Below the pieces are notes generated by a model, which was given only the letters and a program-made list of their open reading frames with translations, had not been told where the DNA came from and made no database searches. A stretch of 64,000 nucleotides of DNA. It comes from Chionoecetes opilio (taxonomy: Eukaryota > Arthropoda > Malacostraca > Decapoda > Majidae). Shown piece by piece: positions 22,958 to 31,785 of this stretch. Location: contig JACEEZ010019113.1 of assembly GCA_016584305.1 (NCBI GenBank), positions 54,750 through 118,749 of the forward strand, given 5' to 3'. Numbering within the stretch: the first letter of the stretch is position 1; each line of letters begins with the position of its first letter. The position numbers and the translations under genes are program-made.

Positions 22958-22958
22958 T

Positions 22959-23005
<47 letters not shown>
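22958..23005. repeat. (GAT)n microsatellite
   Basis: About 14 GAT units. Confidence 0.95.
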
Positions 23006-23252
23006 TTTACTTGTGATAATAATAAAATAAGGCTAACATAAGTCACACTCAGTCCTCTCATTCTACCTATAAGCCTTCACACTAAAGCCTAATAGTATCA
23101 AAATGAACTTAAATACCCAATGATGGACTAAATCAAGTGTATACATAAATTATTCGATAACTAATATTACTCCAATCACCTTTAGAGAAGCATGCCATTG
23201 GATTAGTGAGTGCTGCGAGGCTATAACGTAACATGCTCAAAAGACATAAGCG

Positions 23253-23465
23253 TTAACCCTTTGAGACCCAGAACGTAATTTCCATTGCAATTTGGGTACC
23301 ATTAGACAATTTTTAGTTAATGTAAGCAATATTTTATAGATATGACCTGTTTAGTGTCCTTGTCGACTAAGTAATTTGGTATATTCCGTTAGTTTTCGTA
23401 ATTTTATGGCTCGACAACATACGATTTGTTATAGCAAAGGAAAGATCAGGCTGTGAAGGGGTTAA
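23253..23465. mobile_element. 213 bp TTAA-flanked MITE, copy 1
   Basis: Ends are TTAACCCTTTGAGACCCAGA and GTGAAGGGGTTAA. The TTAA at both boundaries and the CCC/GGG termini are the signature of piggyBac-type insertion. A diverged inverted copy lies at 25753-25964 and a truncated copy at 59453-59507. It is non-coding. Confidence 0.75.
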
Positions 23466-23534
23466 TCATCAAACACCTGGGGAAAGATAAGACAGGTAGA
23501 GAAAGGTAGAAAAAGGTAGAGTGAGGTAGTTCAC

Positions 23535-24070
23535 ATGTCACTAGCCTATATACTTCCCTCATTCCCTTACTTCTCTCCTTCTCTCCCTCCCTCCCACTTG
23601 TATAACCTCCTTCCCTCCTCCCCTTCCCTTCCTTCTTCCCCTCCTTCCTATCCCTTGTACCCTGTTTATCCTCAGGTGTGGGGGTCTATTTACATCCCCC
23701 CTCTCCCTCCCCCTACGCCCCATCCCCATCCCCCTCCCACATTATATGCCCCGTTTATCCCCAGGTGAAGGGGTCTACAGTCTATACACATCCCTTACTC
23801 ACCCTACACCCCCCATCCCCCCACACACACATATATCAAAATCATGAGTTTCAACCCCCATCTTCAAGTTCTTATGTTAGGCAACGCTACTCAAGACCTC
23901 ACAACCTGTCACAACCTCATTCTTCCCCTGTCATTCAACCCTCATTCTTCATCCCCTGTATTTTTCTCCCCCATTTTTCCCTTTCCTCATGCAATTCCTC
24001 TAAACTCCGTCTATAAACTGTCCCTCTAAAGCTCATATTCTCCTACTTATGGCCTCACAACACCTGATAA
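23535..24070. other. pyrimidine-rich DNA without an identified gene
   Basis: C/T-rich, with a partial tandem of CCGTTTATCC(C/T)CAGGTG(T/A)(G/A)GGGGTCTA at 23665 and 23752. No exon supported on either strand. Confidence 0.5.
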
Positions 24071-24411
24071 CAGATGGAGTTTTCCGTGAGTATTTCCCGT
24101 CACAACCAATCTACAGAGCCTTCAGGGTTGCCTATAAGTGTTGTTGTTGTTGTTGATGTTGTTGTAGTTGTTGTTGCTGGTGTTGTTCTTCTTTATTTTC
24201 TTACGTTTCACAATCCACTAAACGACTTTATGGATCTATACATTTCTTCTTCTCGTCTTCTTCTTCTTCTTCTTTTTCTTCTTCTCAAACACACGAAATG
24301 GTTTAAGTGCCTGTGACGATGATGGTTGTGGTAGTGGTGGTAATAGTGGTGGCGACAATGAAGAACACAGGAAAACCCCATCTCACCACATCCTCACACA
24401 CACACATACAT

Positions 24412-24536
<125 letters not shown>

Positions 24537-24654
24537 TTCATATTGGGCATTCATGCTATCTATCATTGAGGTGGAGGAGTGGGGGGGAGGGGTGAACACA
24601 TAGGTGAATGACTGTTATAAAGTTAGAGATATACGCTGTACACTAGAGGATACT

Positions 24655-24970
24655 GTCGCCTCCGTGGTGTAGTGACTTAGCGTGCCTGGCTACGAATCTG
24701 CGGGCCCTGGTTCGAATCCGGGCCAGGGCAAGTCGGCGACCAGCCAAACCAGTTGGTCTTCCTCCCTTTCGGGGTTGATAAATGGATACCTGGGGAAACC
24801 TGGGGAAGGTAACTGTGGTAATCCGGATGTCACACTATAATAGCCCTGTGTCCTAGGGTAACGGGTCCTCACCCACCAATGCCACCACCGGCTCATAGGG
24901 CTAATGCCACGGAGATGAGCACAGAGGCTATGCGCAGCATAGCGTATGCCCCAATCTTTACCTTTACTAT
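24655..24970 (+). mobile_element. tRNA-derived SINE (CCTCCGTGGTGTAGTG head)
   Basis: The tRNA-like head has an A-box region GTGGTGTAGTGACTTAGCG (24664-24682) and a perfect B box GGTTCGAATCC at 24709-24719. About 250 bp of SINE body follow, ending in a short pyrimidine/adenine tail at about 24970. It lies in the minus-strand gene's 3' region, on the opposite strand. Confidence 0.85.
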
Positions 24971-25318
24971 AGGATCCTCCCTAATGAATCCTTATCATTA
25001 GTTTTTTTTTTTTACATCACAAAGGACTGGCCGATGGCAAAAAAAAGCAACAACAAAAAGCCCGCTGAGTTGCCAGTCCCTAGAAATAAGACAGTAAGAG
25101 AATTTAAAAAGTGGGGTGGGCCAATTTAGTTCGATAAATGTCTTCTTTACGTGTATGTTACCAAATTTAAAAGCCACTTATGATCAAGCCAAGCCAGCAT
25201 AGCAGGGATATGACTCAGCGGAACGTGATGTGTGAATCATTATGTCAGATGATGTAAAAAAAAAAAGAAAAAAAAAGAAGTTAATCAGTGAAGCACCTTT
25301 GTGAACAGCAACACTTAC

Positions 25319-25391
25319 CTCGCCCGGAAGTGTGTCACCACCACCACCACCACCACCACTCGACTCCGTGTAGGATGCCGCTAGTAAGTCC
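25319..25391 (-). CDS. exon 4 of the minus-strand secreted-protein gene
   Basis: 73 bp. The acceptor CCCCTCAG precedes 25391 and the donor GTAAGT occupies 25318-25313. The first base completes a Trp codon from exon 3. It then encodes D-L-L-A-A-S-Y-T-E-S-S, seven glycines and D-T-L-P-G-E. The (GGT)7 tract is the coding sense of what looks like a CCA microsatellite on the + strand. Confidence 0.65.
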
Positions 25392-26551
25392 CTGAGGGGG
25401 TAGGGGCATAAGAGATGTTAGAAGGGAGAGGATATGAAGAGAAGGGATGTGATAGAAGGGAGAATACGTATATCAGATATTGGTGATGGAATGTTTGCCA
25501 GGACTGAGTGTTGTGGATATGTCAGTAATCACTTCTAACATATATAATTAAAGCTATGTTTATGACGTTCCTAAAAATATACTAGTTCTTTTGATGTTAA
25601 GTACATGAAAATATCCTGTATGGAAGTTATAATACCTGTTACAATTGTGTGATACTAGTTGTAATTCAATAGTAATAGTAATGCAAGTTATTATATATGT
25701 AAGAAATTATTACTGACTGACATTAGATGGAATAGTGAAACAATTGAGTGTGTTAACCTCTTCACGCCCAGATCTTTCTTTTACTGTGAAAAAATGTCTG
25801 TTGTTAGCCATACAATTACGAAAAATAACTGAATATACCAAATTAGCTACTGGACAATGGTACTAAACAGGTCATATCTAAAAAATATTGCTTATACTCA
25901 CTAAAAACCGTCTAATGATAGTCAAATTACAATGGAAATTACGTTCTGGGCCTCAAGGGGTTTTCTTTGAAGGAGTGTGGGCGGTGAAAGGGTGGTAGGC
26001 AGGGTGAGATAGTGTGACCAACAGTTTGATGAGTAATTATAGGGACATTAGAACACTGGAAATACTCAAACTGAAAATGCGAGAAATTAATGTTGGTTTA
26101 TCTCTTTAGGTTAGAGGGAATGTGGGGTTGGAGACATAGTTAACCTCATCCCATTGCAACAACAACAGTTTGCTGAATAATTATAGGGACATTAGAACAC
26201 TTCAAAATTAATTAAGCTAGAAATGCGAGTAATTAATGTTGGTTTATCTCTTTACATTTTAGGGAATGTGGGATGAAACCATAAGAACATGAGAAAATAA
26301 GGAAGCTACAAGAGACCGCGAGACATAGTTAACTTCATCCCATTACTACATTATCCCGGAGGTAGCAATATACTGTAAATGTGATGATTATAGGAACAAC
26401 ACAACACCAGAAAACCAATCATACAGACAATGGGAGAAAGTAGTGTGATGTAACTCCTTATCTGCCTCATTACTACTGTCATTAGCACCTCATTGATAAG
26501 TTATGTTCCCTCACAAGAATGTTCCCAAGGATGTTATCGCCTCATTAAACT

Positions 26552-26594
<43 letters not shown>

Positions 26595-28863
26595 CACATT
26601 AATATATAAGATAAGGGAAACAGGTGTGCCTCAAGGGGTTACCAGGTAGGATGAAGGTCCAGAATGGCGCACACACACACACACACACAGACACACACAT
26701 TAATATATAAGATAAGGGAAACAGGTGTGCCTCAAGGGGTTACCAGGTAGGATGAAGGTCCAGAATGACACCACACACACACACACACACCACACACACA
26801 CACACCCCACACCCCACACACACACACACACACACACACACATTAAGATATAAGATAAGGAAAACAGGTGTGCCTCAAGGGGTTACCAGGTAGGATGGAG
26901 GTCCAGGATGAGGGGTTGATCCTCCTTCAGGAATGTTACCGTCAGGAGTATGTCGTCCTCGCCCTCCCGCCCTCGTCTTTCCTCCTCTACATCTTTCTCC
27001 TTATCCTTCCTTTCCTCCTGTGCATAAAAATGAGAGAAAAAGGAACAGGAATCAAAATACAATTAAAAAAATACAAGGACAGACTGGAGTAGGAAGAGAG
27101 GGAACGCAGGAAAACAGGATACCCGCCTTAAAACATGTGTGTGTGTGTGGGGATGATAATGGCGGAGGGGGCACTAAACATATATATATGCCGGATTTAA
27201 ACATAAACAGCTGAATGCTTACTTGGAAAATAGTAGTGGGCAGACATCGATAGTGGGCAGCAAAGTGAAAAATTACTAAGAGAATTGATGATATTAGCGG
27301 ACAAAAAACTAAAAAAAAAAATATATATTGAAACCATCAGTAGGCAAGAATAGAAAAAGGAATTTGAGGACATTTTCAGGAAGCAATTAAGTGAAAATAG
27401 GGAGTATACTATAGTTGAGGACATTAAGGGGTGGAATAAAAAGTGTCGATAAGTAATATGAAGTATGTTATGTATATAGGGATGAAGGAAGAGGGAGGGG
27501 GCGAAGGATAAATAACAGAGAAAAAGTTAAGGAGAGTAAACAAAATGGAAGGGACGCTATGTATACCTTTCTGAGGGTTGACGGGTGACGGGGGGAGGCA
27601 GGGCGGCGCATCCAGGTGACGATAGGGCGTAGGGTGACGTTGAGGGTGTCCGTGAACCATCCTGTAGGAGTGAATAACAAACCCTTATAAACTGTAGCTT
27701 ACTAACTAAAAAATAATATAATAACCTAAGGAAGGAAGATAATAGCCTACATGTGCTATAGGCTCAAAACGTTAAAAAAAAACTAAAGAAGGAAGATAAT
27801 AGCCTACAAGTGCTATGGGCTCAAAACTATTAAAAAAATATACTAAAAAACCTAAGGAAGGAAGATAATGATAGCCTACAGGCGCTATAGGCTCAAAACG
27901 GAAATAAAAAGTAATAATACAAAATTGTTAACTCATTGTTACTACTAACTACTAAAGGTATAATTGGTATGTTAAGGAATGTTACTACTAAAGGTATAAT
28001 TGGTATGTTAAGGAATGTTACTACTAGAGGTATATATTAGTGGCGTTTGAAGGTCTAAAAGGGATCAGTGAGGTATATGAACCCCTATTTGATTAGTTCA
28101 TACACGTGGGGTTAAAGGCTGACAAGAGGAAACGTTTGATATGTGACGTTAAGAGGTTTCAATACAACTTGGCTCATGACTCACCGCCACTTGAGATGAC
28201 TCCCTTAACCTTTTCCTCTTGCCTGAGTCCCGCGTCGGCCTTGTCGTTCTCAGAGGTCGTGGCGTCATCTTTACCGCCACTGCTCTCTATCTTCATCATC
28301 TGTGTCATATTTTCCTTCAGTTTTGTTTGTCTTCCCAGGTAGTTCCTCTGTTCTTTTTCTTTCCAAGTTCGATCTTGGGTTGATTCTGGGTGTTCTCGAT
28401 GTTCCCTTGGGCTTGAGGCGTCTAAGGTTGATACTGGGTGTTCTAGATGTTCCCTTGGGCTTGAGGTTGAGGCGTCTGAGGTTGATACTGGGTGTTCTAG
28501 ATGTTCCCTTGGGCTTGAGGTTAAGGTTGAGGCGTCTGGGGTTGATTCTGGGTGTTGACGTTCCCTTGGGCTTGAAGTTGAGGTTGAGGCGTCTGGAGTT
28601 GATTCTGGGTGTTCTAGATGTTCCCTTGGCGTGGATGAGGCTGAGGTTAAGTTTGAGGCGTCTGTCAGTGCGTCGTTCTCTGCTATGTGTGGTATGGCGG
28701 CCGACTGTACTGGCGAGAGTGTGTTATCCTGTAGGGACGCGTGCACTTCACCGCCTGTACCGTGGCTGTTAGGGTGCTGGGGGAGGGCGTGAGGTGCTGT
28801 ACCGGGGACGTGGAGGTACAGCAGGAGGAGTACGTAGGCGGCTGTTTTGTGGAGTACAGCCAT
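25319..28863 (-). CDS. four-exon partial gene for a probable secreted protein with a Ser/Thr/Pro repeat region
   Basis: The spliced exons, in minus-strand order, are 28863-28185, 27661-27567, 27017-26887 and 25391-25319. The phases agree at every junction (1, 0, 2, then exit in phase 0). Donors are GTGAGT, GTATAC, GTAACC and GTAAGT. The product starts with a signal peptide and a Pro/Ser repeat domain. A basic patch (T-W-M-R-R-P), a charged Lys/Glu/Arg stretch, a hydrophobic segment (D-D-I-L-L-T-V-T-F-L) and a Gly7 run follow. The segment L-I-L-D-L-H-P-T-W-D-L-L-A resembles the propeptide of ADAM/ADAMTS metalloproteases, but that is weak and no catalytic zinc motif is in the window. The 3' exons were not found. 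Confidence 0.65.
25392..26559. other. intron 3 of the minus-strand gene, with MITE and dispersed repeat pieces
   Basis: Contains the TTAA-MITE at 25753-25964. A roughly 60 bp block, GGACATTAGAACACT...GAAATGCGAG(A/T)AATTAATGTTGG, is repeated at about 26040 and 26185. A dispersed piece (ACATGAGAAAATAAGGAAGC at about 26287) is also found at 30510. No coding was seen. Confidence 0.55.
25753..25964. mobile_element. TTAA MITE, copy 2 (inverted relative to copy 1)
   Basis: Reverse complement of 23253-23465 with moderate divergence. TTAA is intact at 25753-25756 but degraded at the right end. Confidence 0.7.
26560..26880. repeat. tandem duplication of exon 3's 3' end plus (CA)n
   Basis: A block with CATTAATATATAAGATAAGG, AAACAGGTGTGCCTC and GGGGTTACCAGGTAGGATGA plus a CA-rich tract occurs three times (about 26598, 26698, 26842). 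The right-most copy is contiguous with exon 3. Each copy therefore repeats the last roughly 20 bases of exon 3 with its GTAACC donor. Confidence 0.8.
26887..27017 (-). CDS. exon 3 of the minus-strand secreted-protein gene
   Basis: 131 bp. The acceptor is TTTATGCACAG before 27017 and the donor GTAACC at 26886-26881. It encodes a charged run (E-E-R-K-D-K-E-K-D-V-E-E-E-R-R) followed by D-D-I-L-L-T-V-T-F-L-K-E-D-Q and L-I-L-D-L-H-P-T. It enters in phase 0, exactly where exon 2 leaves. Confidence 0.65.
27567..27661 (-). CDS. exon 2 of the minus-strand secreted-protein gene
   Basis: 95 bp. The acceptor is TTCACTCCTACAG before 27661 and the donor GTATAC at 27566-27561. With the last base of exon 1 it makes Gly, then W-F-T-D-T-L-N-V-T-L-R-P-I-V-T-W-M-R-R-P and on to S-T-L-R-K, 31 full codons without a stop. 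Confidence 0.65.
27710..27905. repeat. about 60 bp tandem repeat derived from a SINE tail (3 copies), in intron 1
   Basis: The unit is CCTAAGGAAGGAAGATAATA, then GCCTACA(G/T)G(C/T)GCTATAGGCTCAAAAC and an A-rich stretch. The second half matches the 3' tail of the SINE at 52125-52160. Confidence 0.75.
28185..28863 (-). CDS. exon 1: signal peptide and Pro/Ser/Thr repeat domain
   Basis: ATG is at 28863 and the donor GTGAGT at 28184-28179, giving 226 codons. Residues 1-26 are a classic signal peptide (M-A-V-L-H-K-T-A-A-Y-V-L-L-L-L-Y-L-H). About residues 78-165 are an imperfect repeat of roughly 20-24 residues built on S-P-R-E-H-L-E-H-P-(E/V)-S-T-(P/S/L)-D-A-S, a mucin-like, potentially O-glycosylated stretch. 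The rest is Lys/Glu-rich (W-K-E-K-E-Q-R) and ends in S-S-G-G before the splice. The alternative, read-through to the TGA at 28174, is less likely given the perfect donor and the phase-matched exon 2. Confidence 0.7.
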
Positions 28864-29124
28864 GATTCTTGAGTCTGTAGTGTGACAAGTGACAAGTAAA
28901 ACGTCCTAACGCATACCACCGTGCTTTTTATTGCCTCACGCGTCCTTGATAGAGTCAAAGCGTGTCACTGTCATGGCACTTCCTCACGACAGCACCATGA
29001 TTCTTGAGTCTGTATAGTGTGACAAGTGACAAGTATACGTCCTAACGCATACCACCGTGCTTGTTATTGCCTCACGCGTCCTTGATACAGTCAGAAGCGT
29101 GTCATGGCCTCAGTGTCACGTCCT
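28857..29124. repeat. direct duplication of about 130 bp spanning the presumed 5' UTR/promoter and start codon
   Basis: Copy 1 is about 28857-28992 and copy 2 about 28993-29124. Both contain CCATGATTCTTGAGTCTGTA, GTGTGACAAGTGACAAGTA, then CGTCCTAACGCATACCACCG and CCTCACGCGTCCTTGATA. The duplication includes the genomic CAT that is the start codon of exon 1 (minus strand). Confidence 0.8.
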
Positions 29125-29402
29125 CCCGACTGATGCAACACCGCGTACATCTCACTATGTCCCTCAAAGTCACGGTAGCATTATGAGTCCCGTTTTCAGC
29201 ATGATGTGATGTTTGAAGCAATATAAACACGCTTCACAATGCTCTCAAATGTGTCACATCTATGATCTCACTATGGCCTTCAAAGTCACGGTAATATTAT
29301 AAGGAGTCCCGATTACAGCATGATGTGATTTTTGAAGCAATATGAACACACTTTCCAAAGGTCTCAAATTGTCTCACATCGCCCCAACACTCCCCAGGCT
29401 GG

Positions 29403-29657
29403 TTGGTTTTCACACGGCAGAAGTTAACACGGTTGATTTTAAAACGGCCGGAGTTAACACGGTTGGTTTTCACACGGCATGTTAACACGGCTGGTTTTCA
29501 CACGGCAGGTGTTAACACGGCTTGTTTTCACACGGTTGGTCTTCACACGGCAGGTGTTAACACGGCTGGTTTTCACACGGCAGGTCTTCACACGGCAGGA
29601 GTTAACACGGTTGGATTTCACACGGCAGGAGTTAACACGGCAGGTCTTCACAGGGCC
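29403..29657. repeat. about 15/30 bp minisatellite
   Basis: Units are GTTAACACGGCTGG and TTTTCACACGGCAGGTG, alternating. Frames on both strands (G-F-H-T-A-G-V-N-T-A and C-R-V-N-S) are artefacts. Confidence 0.9.
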
Positions 29658-30263
29658 GGAGCACCACCCGGCTTGCGTCAACACTGAGGGCCTGAGGCGG
29701 AGTGAGAGCGCAGCGCCGCTCGTCTGGGATTGCCGCGGGGAGGGATGTGACGCCTGGGGCTACATTCAGAGAGGCTTACTTCCGGTCTGCACGACCTAGC
29801 GACTTCCAACAGCTGTTCTGGGCAACTTTTGGGATTCTGCAGGCACAGTGATGACGTATTTAAAGACGTTGAACTGTCAAAACCAGCAACTGCCTCTAGG
29901 CAGTTGTAGAGCACGCAATATACATAAAAATACTCATAAATTGAGTATATAGGATGTTTTCTGACTCAAGAACTGAACAGGGCAAGTATACAAATGAAAT
30001 TAGGCCATATTACAAGGCCATCCGCTCGTGATGAGTTTGTTTGAGGTGATGAGCCGAGTGGCGAACGATGGCATCTGACCAGGGACTCACCACACGGCTC
30101 TGCGACAGACAAGGTATTTTCCCCCTCATCCTTCTTCTCTTACCCTTTATTCTTCCCTTTTTCCTCTACCTAATTCCTCCTCCTTCATCACCACTATACT
30201 ACTACTACTACTACTATACTACTACACACTACCACTACTATTACTGCTGCTACTACTACTATA

Positions 30264-30489
30264 GCCGTGCTTTGTCGTCCAAGCATCATCTTGGTACGAA
30301 GAACCGTTTTTTCTCGCAATTGAAAAGGGAAATTGGTCTCACAACAACACAACAAGCTTGGTAGGGGCCGAAATAATAATCAGTCTAAAACATTGCAAAC
30401 AATACCACAAAGCAGTATAACACACATTCAGCAAGTGTTATTGGAGTGGTCTTCGTAATCCAAGACGGTGCTGGACGAAAAAACACGGC
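30264..30489. mobile_element. 226 bp MITE inserted in a (TAC)n microsatellite
   Basis: Terminal inverted repeats of about 45 bp: left GCCGTGCTTTGTCGTCCAAG..., right the complement of GCCGTGTTTTTTCGTCCAGC.... The same 15 bp (TATTACTGCTGCTAC) occurs on both sides (30239 and 30490). The superfamily was not recognised. Confidence 0.65.
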
Positions 30490-30505
30490 TTATTACTGCT
30501 GCTAC

Positions 30506-30570
30506 ATAAGAACATAAGAAAATAAGGAAGCTACAAGAGGCCGCGAGGCCTACACGTGGTAGCTCCTGTA
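30506..30570. repeat. dispersed repeat fragment (ACATAAGAAAATAAGGAAGC type)
   Basis: The ACATAAGAAAATAAGGAAGC / TACAAGAGGCCGCGAGGCCT block has relatives at about 26287 and, distorted, at about 20160. It is a short interspersed repeat of unknown class. Confidence 0.6.
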
Positions 30571-31194
30571 AAGGAGCTAGTTATAGTAGCTCCTACTACA
30601 ACTACTACCAACTGCTATAAGAAAAGGTTAGGAGGAGGAAGAGGAGGAGGAGAAGGAGAAGGAGAAGCTAGGAGGTAGAGGAGGAGGAGGAGGAAGAAGG
30701 GTGGAGCATTTTGGTGTGGATGATAAATTTGTTTATAAACACAGCTGAGAGCGTGGAAGCCTTGTGATTGGCTGAAACTTTTTGAGAAATACTATGTGAT
30801 CCGCTGGCGAGGCTGTGACGTAATTGTACTCGCTCAGCCAATCAGCTATCGAAGCCCATAGTGACACCGTAGCGCCACTCCCATATCTCGTACCAGAATC
30901 CCCGCGACTTCCGGGTTGTACAAATAGAGGAAGTTAGTTAAGCTAAACACCGCGCCCTTTAACTCTCTCTGAATGTCTGCCCAGGAGGGATAACACGCGG
31001 CGAGGTACGGATGACTCATGTCCGGTAACTTAACAATTGAACCACATCAGTGTCTTCATAACAAGTTTTAAAGGGGTTACTACAAGAATGGTGGTCGGAA
31101 ATTATTGTGGAAGTCATGTAATAAAGTTTTGGAAAAAATAAAGACTTAATCGAGATTAAAAGCACGTACCATGGTGTGTGAGAGAAGCCTGCCT

Positions 31195-31785
31195 TACGGT
31201 CGGTGGTGTATACGGATCCGGACTACACCGTACACACCAAGACGTCAGGACGGTGGTGTATACGAATCCGGTCTACACCGTATACACACCAAGACGTCAG
31301 GACGGTGGTGTATACGAATTCGGACTACACCGTACACACCAAGATGTCAGGACGGTGGTGTATACGAATCCGGTCTACACCGTATACACACCAAGACGTC
31401 AGGACGGTGGTGTATACGAATTCGGATTTACACCTTTATAAAACACCAAAAACGTCAGGCCCGGTGGTGTATACGAATTGGACTAACCCGTTTTACACAC
31501 CAAGAGTCAGGACGGTGGGGTTTTACGAATTTGGACTAAACGATACACCCCAAAAGACGTCAGGGACGGGGGTGTAAAAGGATGGGACTACCCCGTAAAA
31601 CCCCCGGGACGTGGGGACGGTGGTGTTACGGACCCGGGGACTAAAACCGTATACACACCAAGACGTCAGGCCGGGGGTTTGATACGAATTGGGGGGACTA
31701 AAACCGTTACACCCCAAAAGACTTTCAGGACGGGGGGTTAGGGAATTCGGACTACACCGTTTTACACACGGTCCCCGACCGTGAC
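31195..31785. repeat. 52 bp tandem array (about 11 copies), consensus decaying from about 31440
   Basis: The unit is GACGGTGGTGTATACGAATC, CGGTCTACACCGTATACACA, CCAAGACGTCAG. The first four or five copies are nearly identical. Later copies carry homopolymer-type errors. Confidence 0.9.

Larger units (their letters stand above)
29750..31010 (+). promoter_or_regulatory. duplicated CCAAT-box-rich region, copy 1 (paralogous to 53015-54160)
   Basis: Blocks shared with 53015-54160 in the same order and orientation are CATTCAGAGA, CTAGCGACT, GATGACGTA, CAAGAACTGAACAGGGCAAG, and later CCTTGTGATTGGCTGA, GCTGGCGAGGCTGTGACGT, CGCTCAGCCAATCAGCTATC and TTTAACTCTCTCTGAATGTC. CCAAT at 30838-30842 lies among inverted ATTGG motifs and a CRE-like TGACGTAA, upstream of an AT-rich AAATAGAGG. 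This looks like a promoter module, but no transcript is demonstrated. A (TAC)n microsatellite and a small MITE interrupt copy 1. Confidence 0.4.

Noticed and set aside
24655..24735. Functional tRNA gene
   Set aside because: The B box is perfect but the cloverleaf cannot be completed, and a 250 bp SINE body follows directly.
30068..30115. Short first exon (M-A-S-D-Q-G-L-T-T-R-L) before a GT donor
   Set aside because: The paralogous module at 53.5 kb does not preserve the frame and there is no downstream exon partner.
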